From Cytobacillus sp. FSL H8-0458 (GTDB lineage Bacteria; Bacillota; Bacilli; Bacillales; Cytobacillaceae), in the NCBI RefSeq assembly GCF_038002165.1, contig NZ_JBBOBR010000001.1, forward strand, positions 620,001-684,000: a DNA stretch of 64,000 nucleotides, read 5' to 3'. Positions 37,029-45,529 of this stretch are shown one piece after another; the stretch's first letter is position 1; each line of letters opens with the position of its first letter. The notes under the pieces were generated by a model. The model was not told the origin of the DNA and did not search any database. It saw nothing but the letters and a program-made list of their open reading frames with translations. A program made the position numbers and the translations under genes.

Positions 37029-38042
37029 ATGAAACGAAGACGAGTTACATTAAGAGAAGTTGCAGTGGACGAAAACACATCTAATAATTACAGCTTAACA
37101 TTTGACCAGGCTTTCGAATTCTTTGTATCTGCAAAAAGATCAGAAGGACTTCGAGAAAAAACATTAATAAGCTATGATGAGCATTTCAGGTTCTTTAAAA
37201 ATTGGTTGACCAGTAGAAAACAAGAAATTGACAAAGCAGAACAACTAACTGCGATTATTGTACGTGAATATCTAAACTACATGAAACAAGACCACTTTAA
37301 TTTTAAGACAAAAAGGTATGGTCTTGGGGATCAAACAGTTAACGGGCGATTGCGTTTCTTGAAGATATTTTACAACTTTCTGTATAAAGAGGATTTGGTT
37401 AACTCTAATCCAATCGAGTCAGTCAAATTTATAAAGATGGATGAACGACCTTTTGAACCTTTGACAGAGAAAGAGATGGAAAGATTGATGCGGATACCAA
37501 ATATTAAACACTTTCCTCAATTTAGAGACTATGTGATTATGAATCTTTTATACGATACAGCTTTAAGAATACAAACAGCTATTAGTCTTAGAATTGATGA
37601 TGTGGATATAAGGGGGAGGAGATTGGTTATTCCTGCAGACAAGATGAAAAGCAGGAAGACTAAGGTGATACCACTGTCAAATCATGTCCTTAAATTATTG
37701 ATGGAGTTGATTTCCGAAAATAAAACTCATTTTGATAATGATTACTTGTTTTTGAATTGGTATGGTGAACAAATTGTAGAAGATACTTTTAGGAGAAATC
37801 TAAAGAGATATGTTGAGAAAGCAGGGATAACTAAATCATTTTCTTGCCATGATTTTCGCAGGCAGTCGATTACAGAAATGTTGAAGGCGGGTGCGTCTAT
37901 TTTTGCTGTAATGGCCATAGCTGACCATCAATCCGTTGCTACTACTAAAAAATACGTCCATTTTGACCAAGAAACCATAAAGAATCAGCATGATTTATAT
38001 AGCCCAGTTGTAAAAATGAGAGCAAAATTCAAAAGGAGATAA
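37029..38042 (+). CDS. Tyrosine recombinase integrase
   Basis: A 337-residue phage integrase. The N-terminal SAM-like DNA-binding domain (about 30-125) is followed by the catalytic domain with Arg in YDTALRIQTAISLRI (near 180), Lys in KSRKTKVIPLS, His-x-x-Arg in CHDFRRQSI (near 273), His in ADHQS and the nucleophile Tyr in TKKYVHFD (near 308). All catalytic residues are intact, so the element could still excise. The start is uncertain: ATG 37029 has GGAGG 17 nt upstream, a long spacing, while TTG 37005 lacks a ribosome site. The gene lies 110 bp after pbuX and 5 bp before a small gene. Confidence 0.92.
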   Translation: MKRRRVTLREVAVDENTSNNYSLTFDQAFEFFVSAKRSEGLREKTLISYDEHFRFFKNWLTSRKQEIDKAEQLTAIIVREYLNYMKQDHFNFKTKRYGLGDQTVNGRLRFLKIFYNFLYKEDLVNSNPIESVKFIKMDERPFEPLTEKEMERLMRIPNIKHFPQFRDYVIMNLLYDTALRIQTAISLRIDDVDIRGRRLVIPADKMKSRKTKVIPLSNHVLKLLMELISENKTHFDNDYLFLNWYGEQIVEDTFRRNLKRYVEKAGITKSFSCHDFRRQSITEMLKAGASIFAVMAIADHQSVATTKKYVHFDQETIKNQHDLYSPVVKMRAKFKRR

Positions 38043-38047
38043 TTACA

Positions 38048-38248
38048 ATGAATACAGACAACTTAGAGAATATTGATGAAGCAGAATTAGAGGATATATT
38101 AACAGAAATTAGACAGTTATGTTACACCATCAAGCATAATCCGAAATTCAGATTTACTGATGACCAAAAGGAGCTTTGTACTTGGATCGATCAGATAACA
38201 CAGGGAGAAAAACCAAATTTAGATTTTTATAAGAAGAATTTTAAGTAA
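38048..38248 (+). CDS. Hypothetical 66-residue protein after the integrase
   Basis: A small acidic protein (MNTDNLENIDEAELEDILTE and ending FYKKNFK). It starts 5 nt after the integrase stop, with AAAGGAGAT inside the integrase 3' end as ribosome site, so the two are co-transcribed. It could be an excisionase or integrase partner by position, but it has no basic helix-turn-helix and I do not recognise the family. A hairpin follows. Confidence 0.65.
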   Translation: MNTDNLENIDEAELEDILTEIRQLCYTIKHNPKFRFTDDQKELCTWIDQITQGEKPNLDFYKKNFK

Positions 38249-38271
38249 ACAAATTTGTAAACAAAAAAATA

Positions 38272-38295
38272 AGATCCGAGTTGCAGCTCGGATCT
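38272..38295. terminator. Hairpin after the integrase operon
   Basis: AGATCCGAG/CTCGGATCT with a 6-nt loop. The T-run is on the - strand side (A7 upstream), so on the + strand it is an imperfect terminator. Confidence 0.5.
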
Positions 38296-38372
38296 CGACG
38301 AATTATCAATCCCATAAACAAAAATATGGAACTATCCTTAAAATTGAATATGGAATTTCCCTGTCTTCATTT

Positions 38373-38850
38373 TACGAAAAAAAATTCGTATGTGCAAGGC
38401 TTAGTTTCTTATTGTCTTTTTTAGGGTTATTCCGAATGTGGTTGCCCATTAACACATTCTTAAATAAAACTGGTCAGGTTATGTCTTAACCGATGCAATA
38501 ATTAAGACTAGGCAGGTTAATCAGTCCCTATTCTGAACCTGTTGAAAGGAGAAAGCTGCCTTTAAGTGCTGATCGAAGGAAGGGTAGAGCGTTTACGGAC
38601 GCTGTAGGACAAGCCACAGAGGATTTAAGTTAATCCAAACTGTTAGGGATACTTGTTGCAGTAGGCTTGTTTAGAGGGGACTCTAGCGATTAATAGGGCA
38701 TTACGACGGATACCTTAGCTTATGGCTATACCATCAAGTTTGAATCGTCTGCTACTTGCTAACGATTCTTTATTATTTGTTTCGTTAGTAGGTAGCCGAT
38801 TTTTCACCCAAGCCGTTTTCCTTACTTAAACTGCCCATCAAGCCAAAAAC
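38373..38850 (+). ncRNA. Candidate large structured RNA of unknown class
   Basis: A gene-free 650-bp stretch holds many helices, listed 5' to 3': TACGAA/TTCGTA (38373/38385), GAATGTG/CACATTC (38434/38453), GTCTTAA/TTAAGAC (38483/38502), CAGGTT+CAG/CTG+AACCTG (38513/38541), AGCG/CGCT (38588/38600), ACAAGCC/GGCTTGT (38609/38664) enclosing ACAG/CTGT and GGATT/AATCC, TAGAG/CTCTA closed by a GGGA tetraloop (38672-38685), and a 15-bp stem with two G-U pairs, GCTACTTGCTAACGA with 38782-38796. The G-U pairs indicate selection at RNA level and + strand orientation. GGCTT at 38398 may close the whole with AAGCC near 38840. It is not an intron, tmRNA or RNase P that I can recognise; size and prophage setting recall the GOLLD and ROOL RNAs. 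Both ends are approximate. Confidence 0.7.
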
Positions 38851-38904
38851 CAAAAACAAAATCAAGTGAAAACACCATAAATATGCAAAAAAAATAACCA
38901 CTGA

Positions 38905-39132
38905 TTATTCAGTGGCTTTTTTATTATCTTCCTTAACATGGACTATTACGTCTTCAATTCTGCAATTAAGAACCGAGCATACATCATCAATTACTTTTAA
39001 AGATACCATTTCATCTTTACTTATCTTAGCAATTGTTGCTGAAGAAACATTTATAAGCTTTTGTAGATCAGTCTTGGATATCTTTCTCTGGTGTAATGTA
39101 GACATCAAAGGTGCATAAGAAATCATTCTCAT
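38905..39132 (-). CDS. Xre/Cro-type phage repressor
   Basis: A 75-residue single-domain helix-turn-helix protein (MRMISYAPLMSTLHQRKISK, then TDLQKLINVSSATIAKIS as the helix-turn-helix, and VIDDVCSVLNCRIEDVI as the dimer helix). It belongs to the short YozG/HTH_26-like Cro/CI group. It points away from the early genes and shares a control region with them at 39133-39288, the layout of a lysogeny switch. The start could be ATG 39132 or 39126. It lacks the cleavable C-terminal domain of CI-type repressors, so induction probably works by another signal. Confidence 0.85.
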   Translation of the reverse strand: MRMISYAPLMSTLHQRKISKTDLQKLINVSSATIAKISKDEMVSLKVIDDVCSVLNCRIEDVIVHVKEDNKKATE

Positions 39133-39138
39133 TCTCCT

Positions 39139-39247
39139 TTTCTAAAGATTTCTTTACTATATTGTATCACATCTTTAAAAAAAATAAAAAAACTTTCAGA
39201 AATCCCTTGACGTTTTTGTTTAGCAAAGTATATACTATCTTTAGAAA
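39139..39247. promoter_or_regulatory. Divergent early control region with operator pair
   Basis: TTTCTAAAGA at 39139-39148 and its reverse complement TCTTTAGAAA at 39238-39247 flank the region. The rightward promoter TTGACG (39207-39212)/TATACT (39231-39236), 18 bp apart, ends just before the second site. CTTTAGAAAGTTAAAG at the second site is itself palindromic. These look like repressor binding sites. Confidence 0.6.
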
Positions 39248-39288
39248 GTTAAAGAAATATTCATAAATTAAAAGAAGGGAGGGTATAT

Positions 39289-39534
39289 ATGTCAAACAGT
39301 CCAATAGCTTCACACATATACGAGATATCTGACAATCAAACTTGTTACGCTGCTGTTGAATCCACCTATGTCAATCCAGTAGAAGGTAAAGGGGAAAAAG
39401 ATGCTGTAAGTATTTACATGGGGCAAGTAGATATAAACGCTATTGATGCATTAATTAGCGTATCTACAATGGATGCAAGAAGTTTCGCTGAAGCAATTTT
39501 TGCCGTATGTGATCAAATTGAGAAGGGAGAGTGA
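39289..39534 (+). CDS. Hypothetical early phage protein, 81 residues
   Basis: First gene of the rightward early transcript. The protein starts MSNSPIASHIYEISDNQTCY and ends FAVCDQIEKGE; the middle (VSIYMGQVDINAIDALISV) looks like alternating strand and helix. AGAAGGGAGGG 8 nt upstream is a strong ribosome site. The composition is acidic and there is no membrane segment. Family unknown; its position under repressor control suggests an early regulatory or host-takeover role. Confidence 0.75.
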   Translation: MSNSPIASHIYEISDNQTCYAAVESTYVNPVEGKGEKDAVSIYMGQVDINAIDALISVSTMDARSFAEAIFAVCDQIEKGE

Positions 39535-39539
39535 ACAAA

Positions 39540-39632
39540 ATGGAACTTTTTTTAATCACATATCCAATTATCCTGTTTTTCGCAGGAGTTTACGTGGGGA
39601 TGTCAAAGGCTGGTTACTTAGATAAAAACTAA
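39540..39632 (+). CDS. Putative 30-residue membrane peptide
   Basis: The frame codes MELFLITYPIILFFAGVYVG followed by MSKAGYLDKN: one hydrophobic helix with a short polar tail. It starts 5 nt after the previous stop, with GAAGGGAGAG upstream as ribosome site. Small membrane peptides are common in phage early operons. Not recognised. Confidence 0.55.
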   Translation: MELFLITYPIILFFAGVYVGMSKAGYLDKN

Positions 39633-39658
39633 ATATTACATATCAGGGGGAAATAATT

Positions 39659-39898
39659 ATGAAAACTATGATGATCGGTAAGGTTGAAATGGAAGTTGAA
39701 ACATTAACAGGTCTGAAAACTTCAGAGTTTAAAAATAAATTTAATGAGTTCAATATTGTCGGAGCTAAGTTAACGGTAATTTTGTCTGATGGATCTGAAT
39801 CAACCCTGAATGTGGGAGAACTTTTCTCTATGAATTTTCAATCATTTGAACCTGACACTGGGATTGAAATTTTTAATGATGATGAGCTTGCAGTCTAA
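39659..39898 (+). CDS. Hypothetical early phage protein, 79 residues
   Basis: The protein begins MKTMMIGKVEMEVETLTGLK and has a strand-rich segment (VGAKLTVILSDGSESTLNVG), ending EIFNDDELAV. It is acidic and soluble. CAGGGGGAAA lies 6 nt before the ATG. It is 26 nt after the membrane peptide and 25 nt before the next gene, in the early operon. Family unknown. Confidence 0.75.
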   Translation: MKTMMIGKVEMEVETLTGLKTSEFKNKFNEFNIVGAKLTVILSDGSESTLNVGELFSMNFQSFEPDTGIEIFNDDELAV

Positions 39899-39923
39899 CT
39901 GAATCCTTAGGAGGTTTGTTTCA

Positions 39924-40184
39924 ATGGCAAATACCGAGATATCCAGCCATCAAAAATACACCGATGGCATGATTAACACAAAAATTATGATATTGATGAG
40001 CGAGTTTATCTTGGATCATGAAATGGAACCAATATTTGTTCAATTTTTGAATGGTCTTTTAGATGAGGATAAGTGGTCTGATTTTGAATGTCAGATTAAT
40101 TTTCTTATCAATGAATTCGACTTAAAGGAATCTGAGATTGAATGTGAAATGAAAAAATTAATTAAATTACCAGTTGTTAGCTAA
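39924..40184 (+). CDS. Hypothetical early phage protein, 86 residues
   Basis: An acidic, helical protein (MANTEISSHQKYTDGMINTK, then FLNGLLDEDKWSDFECQINF). It has a perfect AGGAGG ribosome site 9 nt before the ATG. It is part of the early operon of four to five small genes. No known motif. Confidence 0.75.
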   Translation: MANTEISSHQKYTDGMINTKIMILMSEFILDHEMEPIFVQFLNGLLDEDKWSDFECQINFLINEFDLKESEIECEMKKLIKLPVVS

Positions 40185-40197
40185 TGGAGGAGTATAA

Positions 40198-40515
40198 ATG
40201 AATAGTGTATTAGAATTCCCTTCTGTGAAGCCACAGGAGACCGATACTGAGGGTTTGTTAATGTTTGTGAATCAAACTGTTCAGGATAACAAAGAATCAG
40301 TTATTCAAATGATTAAGGCTTTAAAACAACCTGATGTAACTTATCTTGTCGAGGCATTAACTTATAAGGTTATGAGTCTTGTATTGGCTTCAAAGAGCAA
40401 AGAGGACATTTTGGAGTATATTGCTGGAGGAACTTACTATAAATTAACTCAGCTACTTATTGAAGGTTTTCTTGCTGATCGGGATATTATAAGCAGCATA
40501 CCAAAAAGAGCGTAA
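40198..40515 (+). CDS. Hypothetical early phage protein, 105 residues
   Basis: Last gene of the early operon (MNSVLEFPSVKPQETDTEGL, ending REIISS-like ISSIPKRA). It is predicted helical, with an amphipathic segment around TYLVEALTYKVMSLVLASKS. The ATG has GGAGG 7 nt upstream. A long perfect hairpin begins 9 nt after the stop. Family unknown. Confidence 0.75.
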   Translation: MNSVLEFPSVKPQETDTEGLLMFVNQTVQDNKESVIQMIKALKQPDVTYLVEALTYKVMSLVLASKSKEDILEYIAGGTYYKLTQLLIEGFLADRDIISSIPKRA

Positions 40516-40523
40516 ATAAAAAA

Positions 40524-40581
40524 ATCTTCAATTATAAGAGTGCTAGCTGTGGAGGCTTTGGGCATTCTTATAATTGAAGAT
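40524..40581. other. 20-bp hairpin after the early operon
   Basis: The arms 40524-40543 and 40562-40581 are fully complementary with one G-U pair; the 18-nt loop contains GGAGG. A T-run exists only for the - strand, so as a + strand terminator it lacks a tail. It may protect the mRNA 3' end or act on the early transcript. Confidence 0.6.
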
Positions 40582-41103
40582 CTTATTAATATTGCTAGTA
40601 TTCTATGGTCGCTATTATACATAGTCAATATTGCACAAGGGATTTATTTACAATTATTTATCCAAAAAGTATGGACTAAAATGAAATAATTCAATACAAT
40701 AACTATAAATCGATAAATGACAAATAACCCTTCTTTTTTACTGTTCTCAGTAAGGAGGGTTGGCTTTTTATTTTCTTTTTCAGATACACCTGCTCTTTGA
40801 CAAGTTAATATCTGCAAATCTCTTAATCACATTATAAGACTGGTTAGTATCAAAGTCAACAAAAACTGTACCTATAATTTTGTTATGTGGTCAATTCAGC
40901 CTTCCCTATCAGTTCCAATAAAACAAGTGTTTTAACTTAAATAAAAAATATCCGACCAATCACGGTCGGACAGCAAATATATTAATGGGGGTCTAGATTT
41001 GTGTACTGCATTTTGGCTGACTATAGTTTAACAAATTTATGTTAAAGGAATGTATCAGAAAAAATACAGAATGATTAAATTGAGGAAGGGAGGTGGATCA
41101 AAA
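40582..41103. other. Gene-free stretch with terminators
   Basis: No gene is seen. A terminator lies at 40726-40780 (AACCCTTC pairing with GGAGGGTT, then a T-rich tail). A second hairpin, TCCGACC/GGTCGGA, is at 40951-40970 with an A-run before it, so it would terminate - strand transcripts. Confidence 0.6.
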
Positions 41104-41286
41104 ATGAATTTATCACGCAGCGACTTTTTCTATTGCTATAACAAACATGTGTCTGATTATCTCTCAGCGCACGGGATACCATTCATCCATATTGGAATGG
41201 AGCCAAAAAGCCAACGTTTATACAGCTTATATTACATAAATGATCAATTGCAAGCAGTTTTGAATCAATACAAATTAAGCAAATAA
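41104..41286 (+). CDS. Small phage protein, possibly DUF5659-like
   Basis: A 60-residue protein (MNLSRSDFFYCYNKHVSDYL, then SAHGIPFIHIGMEPKSQRLYSLYY-like segment) whose pattern of an N-terminal helix, GIPFIHIG and a Tyr-rich strand resembles DUF5659 proteins of phages. I choose ATG 41104 because GGGAGGTGG lies just upstream; in-frame extension to 41050 lacks a site. It precedes the winged-helix gene by 44 nt. Function unknown. Confidence 0.6.
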   Translation: MNLSRSDFFYCYNKHVSDYLSAHGIPFIHIGMEPKSQRLYSLYYINDQLQAVLNQYKLSK

Positions 41287-41330
41287 CATAATCCAAACAA
41301 ATTCACATTGAAACAATCGGAGGTTAATAA

Positions 41331-42365
41331 ATGGAAGAAGATTTAAAGACATTACTTCAGTACAGAGAAAAAGAATCAAAGATTTTTATGCCAAATGAAA
41401 TATTTGATGATATCAAGAAACCGTTCATCCAAATGGCAGCTAATAAAAAAATTGAGCAATCTAATAATTTTATTAAAGTAGAAACTGTTAAGGGGATTAG
41501 GAAAAAGAGAGGACAAAATAAGGATGCAATTTCTAAGCATATTGCATTTGCGTATTCCTATTATTACTTAATCTCATGGTTATACAGAAATGCAAAATAT
41601 GGAGAAATAAACATAACGATAGAGGACATAAAGAAAGTCTTAACATATGCAAGAAAAAGTCAGGAAGTTGACTACATAATAAAGAAAAACGGAATACTTG
41701 ACGAAATTGGCTATACTGAAACAACTAATGATTATCCGATTGCTTGGGAATTTAAAGATCCAGAACTTGAATTCACTTTTTTTAGCGATATGGATAAAGA
41801 TATTCAAAAGATGTTGATTAACCAGAAGGGGAGAAACTTCAAAATAAAGATTCCTATAAAACATTTGCACAGAGATTCAGAGTCTTATGAAGAAGGAATA
41901 TTAGATGGCTTATTTTATGAACCACATAACTTTCACGTAGTTCCATTTGAAATTTTCTTATTCTGCATGGGTAAGAAAGAGGTAGGTGTTAGAGGATTTT
42001 ATCTATACTGCTACTTAAAAAGAATGAATGAATATTACGGTGAAGGATATGATGTCTCAATTGAAAAGTTGTCTAAGGATATAGCGATACCTATAAGCAC
42101 TCTGGAGAAAGACGTTGAGGCAATTAGATGTTATAGGATGGTAAATTGCATACATAATCAAGAGTATTTTGTGCCTGGACTTGAAGATGGTGAAAGAAAA
42201 GCTAACACATACATAACTAATGAGTACTTTGCATTTTCAGATATTAAATTACCTATTAAAAAGATACAGAGAATGAACCTTAATGATTACCGAATAATGA
42301 AGCAAGCAACTGAAGAAGCTCCTAATGTACAGCAAATTGATGATATGATGTGGGGATTATCCTAA
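41331..42365 (+). CDS. Winged-helix phage protein, possible replication initiator
   Basis: A 344-residue protein. The middle and C-terminal part (GKKEVGVRGFYLYCYLKRMN, then YDVSIEKLSKDIAIPISTLE and KDVEAIRCYRMVNCIH) has the look of a winged-helix domain as in RepA/DnaD-like initiators and phage early regulators. The N terminus is basic (VKGIRKKRGQNKDAISKH). The ATG has ATCGGAGG about 8 nt upstream. It lies directly before the RNA polymerase gene, with 318 bp between. Replication initiation or transcription control are both possible. I do not recognise a precise family. Confidence 0.65.
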   Translation: MEEDLKTLLQYREKESKIFMPNEIFDDIKKPFIQMAANKKIEQSNNFIKVETVKGIRKKRGQNKDAISKHIAFAYSYYYLISWLYRNAKYGEINITIEDIKKVLTYARKSQEVDYIIKKNGILDEIGYTETTNDYPIAWEFKDPELEFTFFSDMDKDIQKMLINQKGRNFKIKIPIKHLHRDSESYEEGILDGLFYEPHNFHVVPFEIFLFCMGKKEVGVRGFYLYCYLKRMNEYYGEGYDVSIEKLSKDIAIPISTLEKDVEAIRCYRMVNCIHNQEYFVPGLEDGERKANTYITNEYFAFSDIKLPIKKIQRMNLNDYRIMKQATEEAPNVQQIDDMMWGLS

Positions 42366-42683
42366 AATATGTGAAATTAAAAACCATTGATTTTTAGTAA
42401 ACATATAACACAGGGGCAGTTTATTTTTAAGTGTAATTTTATTACATAATTAATATTTAATAAATCTAAGTATAAATAATAAAAGTAAAATAACCTATCT
42501 ATTTTCTAACTGTACTAAATATCCATGGTTTTAAAAAAAGTAATAATCACGAACAAACAGATCACAAATTGAGTGGTCAATTTTTATTATCTTAAATCAG
42601 AGAAAAGACGAAAGATTTATACATAACTTAATTTAAACGTACGTGTCTTAGAAATAATCTTATACAGAATAGGAGAATGTTAA
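42366..42683. other. AT-rich gap before the RNA polymerase gene
   Basis: A 318-bp stretch of very AT-rich DNA with no gene. A small hairpin TTGA-GTGG-TCAA is at about 42571-42582. The composition would suit a replication origin or a promoter region, but I see no iterons. Confidence 0.4.
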
Positions 42684-45494
42684 ATGAAACAATCAGCAAT
42701 CTATATTCAATCACTTCAAGCGAGCGATATTTATAGTCACCAGTACAGAGGTAAAAATATTTCATCTGATTATGTAGGGGCTATTCCTTTCAGCTTAGAA
42801 TCAATCAAGTTAAGGGAAGTGTTAAAAAGAAATAAGTTAAAAATTAAAAAGGTTAAGACGAGTGAAAAGCAAATTTCAGATGATGTAATTAATGTGAAAT
42901 TTGAACAAAGTGTAGTGTCAGGAGATAAGCTTATCATCTTGCTGCAAAATAAGGTTAATCGTCTTGAAAAGAAACTTAAAGAAGATAAAGAGAAATTTGA
43001 ATTGGATAAGAAGGATAAAAAAATTTCATCAAAGAAGATGAAGAATAAGCAAAGTAAGTTTGATAAAAGATTTGCATACATAGAAAATCTTAAAGCAATT
43101 ATTAATAATACTGAAAATGAATTAGAGAATAACCGTCTTCATAAGAAGTGGCAAGAGGTTAAAGTTACTGAACTTAGAAAGCAGCTTTATGAAAATGGAT
43201 TCACTATTAGAAATATAGATGAGAAATCCGGAGAAATTATAGACACTGATTATATTGTATACAAGCGAAGCAGTGCAAAATCTCGTGTAGGTGAGTGCTT
43301 ATTCATCAATAAGAAAATCCATGAGGAAATGATCTGGTGGAGTAGAATGTATCTAGAGTTTGATGAAGATAAGAAAATGGATATGGCTTCGCTATTAGCG
43401 TATGAGAGTCTTGTTGGAAGTTCGATTGAAGATACTTTGACGATTGATACTTCACGGATTTTAATTGTAGAGGACATTGACAGCACTTTTGAGTGGAGGG
43501 CAAATGTAGTAAAGAAAAATGAAGATACAGGGTTTTTGGATAGCTTTCCTGTAGATAATGCAGAGGTAAAGAATAGTTTATTTGATGGAGAAGGATTGTT
43601 GCAGTCTGGTGATCAATACTTCTCAGAAGGTTATTCGATGAAACTGCTTAGAAATCACATGTTTAAAAGTGCTGTATTTGCTTGTGACATTAGGCAATTC
43701 CTTCAAGACAACTGTCCAAAGGGAATTCCATTTGATGAATGGGAAATCACTAACATGTTTAACCAGAAGATTAATGCAAAAGATGTTGATATGATTATCA
43801 CTCCAAGTTCATTAAAAGCTTTGAAATTTAGTTATGTGTTTGAAGGTAAGGATGCGAAAGAGCAACAAAGGAAGATGTGGAATTACTGGAAGAAGCTTTG
43901 TAAAAAGGAAGGTAGTAGCTTCGGAGTGTGTAAGCATGAAAAAGCTTCTAAATTAGGTACAGATGATAATGGGAAGATTCTTCAGCAGACTTCTTATCAG
44001 ATGTTGAACTCAATGCAGATGAAAAAGGCTGATGTGCTAAAACTGGCTGAATTTGAGAAACAATACATACAGGATTTAAAGAATGATAAAGACTTCTTTA
44101 TCAATTACTTAAAGGAAAATGCAACTGAGCAAAATAGCCATGAGATGTTTGCTGCAGCATATGAAAGGAATAACGGCATCTTTGACACGAAGATATTTAG
44201 GGATTATAAAAAGAAAGAAATTCACAAATATGTGAAACATGTCAAGGGTGGAAAGCTTCGTTTAGTTGGCGACTACGCTGTAATGCTGGGTAATCCAATT
44301 GAATTGTTAAAACACTCCATTGGTAAGTTTGATGCAAGTGTAATGACACTGCAAGGGAATCAAGTCTATACAAAGTTACATGACTTTGGGAAGACTCTTG
44401 TAGGCTTTAGGAATCCACATACATCACAATCGAATGTACTTCAAGTGGTTAATACAGATAATGACTTAATCAAGAAGTACTTTAAGGATTTATCGCCTAA
44501 CATTGTTATCGTTAATGCGTGGAATTTCCCAATTCAAGATATTTTGTCTGGTGCCGATTATGACTCTGATACCATTGTTTTATTCGAAAATGAGAAGCTA
44601 ACAGAATTAAGTAATTATTGTTATGGAGCATACAACGTTTGTATTAACAAAGTATCCAGCAAACCGAAATTGTATAAGCTTAACAACTCATCCATGTATG
44701 AAATTGATGTGGCACTATCAGAAAGCCAAAAGAATATCGGTCAAACAGTTAACCAAGGGCAACTTTGTATGAGCCTTTACTGGGATCTGTTTTGGAAATC
44801 AGATGATAAGAACAACAGCAAATTGAAGCAATTACAGAAGTACTCAGATGTTATGACTGTTTTATCAGGCATTGCAATTGATATGGCTAAGAAGATGTAT
44901 GATATTGACCTTGGAAATGAGATTAAGCATGTAGCAGAATCACTCTCATTGAAAACTGTTGAAGTGAAGGGTGGTAAAGTTGTAAAAGCAAAGCCTAACT
45001 TCTGGAAATATGTTGAGGACGAAAAAGAAGTGAAACGACAAAGAGACAAAGCAAAGAAGGAAGGAAAAGAGCATAAGAAAAAGACACTGACTCACTATAA
45101 CACTCCAATGGACTTGTTAATTGAAGGTTTGTCGATTGAAAGGGCAGACGCTGGAGAGGATTTGATTGAGTTTAAGAAATTATTAGATCAGAAGAATATC
45201 ACCAAGGGAGATAGACACCAAGAAGAAAATATTCTTAGATATGTTGAAGAAATGGTGGATAAGATTGGGGAAGTTAAATGTAAACTGAAGGATGAGCAAG
45301 AGCAAGAAAGTAAAATCAGTGACATTGTGAAATATTGTAATTTCTTCATTGAAAAGAAAACAGTTAAAGAAGATACAATGTATGCTATCCTAACTCACAT
45401 GTTTAAAGATGACTTTCCTCATAAAGTCAAACTGCTAAATACCTTATATAGGACGCAAAGAGAAGTATTCCTAAACGCTTTCAAAAATAGATAA
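42684..45494 (+). CDS. Single-chain two-barrel RNA polymerase (YonO-like)
   Basis: A 936-residue protein carrying the core signature of two-double-psi-barrel polymerases. The catalytic metal motif is GADYDSDTIVLF, giving Asp625, Asp627 and Asp629 in the D-x-D-x-D pattern; cellular and YonO enzymes have DFDGD and the fungal QDE-1 enzyme DYDGD. About 45 residues before it, VGFRNPHTSQSNVL (near 574-587) matches the R-N/S-P element conserved in the same superfamily, and GDYAVMLGNP (near 533) fits the first barrel. The length is close to SPbeta YonO (about 900). A charged coiled-coil region (about 75-165) precedes the core. ATG 42684 has GGAG 9 nt upstream; a terminator follows. It probably transcribes phage genes; whether DNA- or RNA-templated is not shown. 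Confidence 0.85.
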   Translation: MKQSAIYIQSLQASDIYSHQYRGKNISSDYVGAIPFSLESIKLREVLKRNKLKIKKVKTSEKQISDDVINVKFEQSVVSGDKLIILLQNKVNRLEKKLKEDKEKFELDKKDKKISSKKMKNKQSKFDKRFAYIENLKAIINNTENELENNRLHKKWQEVKVTELRKQLYENGFTIRNIDEKSGEIIDTDYIVYKRSSAKSRVGECLFINKKIHEEMIWWSRMYLEFDEDKKMDMASLLAYESLVGSSIEDTLTIDTSRILIVEDIDSTFEWRANVVKKNEDTGFLDSFPVDNAEVKNSLFDGEGLLQSGDQYFSEGYSMKLLRNHMFKSAVFACDIRQFLQDNCPKGIPFDEWEITNMFNQKINAKDVDMIITPSSLKALKFSYVFEGKDAKEQQRKMWNYWKKLCKKEGSSFGVCKHEKASKLGTDDNGKILQQTSYQMLNSMQMKKADVLKLAEFEKQYIQDLKNDKDFFINYLKENATEQNSHEMFAAAYERNNGIFDTKIFRDYKKKEIHKYVKHVKGGKLRLVGDYAVMLGNPIELLKHSIGKFDASVMTLQGNQVYTKLHDFGKTLVGFRNPHTSQSNVLQVVNTDNDLIKKYFKDLSPNIVIVNAWNFPIQDILSGADYDSDTIVLFENEKLTELSNYCYGAYNVCINKVSSKPKLYKLNNSSMYEIDVALSESQKNIGQTVNQGQLCMSLYWDLFWKSDDKNNSKLKQLQKYSDVMTVLSGIAIDMAKKMYDIDLGNEIKHVAESLSLKTVEVKGGKVVKAKPNFWKYVEDEKEVKRQRDKAKKEGKEHKKKTLTHYNTPMDLLIEGLSIERADAGEDLIEFKKLLDQKNITKGDRHQEENILRYVEEMVDKIGEVKCKLKDEQEQESKISDIVKYCNFFIEKKTVKEDTMYAILTHMFKDDFPHKVKLLNTLYRTQREVFLNAFKNR

Positions 45495-45529
45495 AAATTC
45501 ATCAAAAAATACACACAATTGAAATTCAA

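Noticed and set aside
38373..38850. Group I or II intron, tmRNA or RNase P-like RNA in the structured region
   Set aside because: No group I P/Q/R/S core, no domain V, no tag frame with tmRNA ends, and no RNase P blocks such as GAGGAAAGTCC were found.
36919..40950. Short repeat ATAAAAAATATCC at about 36921 and 40942 as att sites
   Set aside because: The sequence is AT-rich and short, and both copies are on the same side of the phage genes. A true right end is outside the window.
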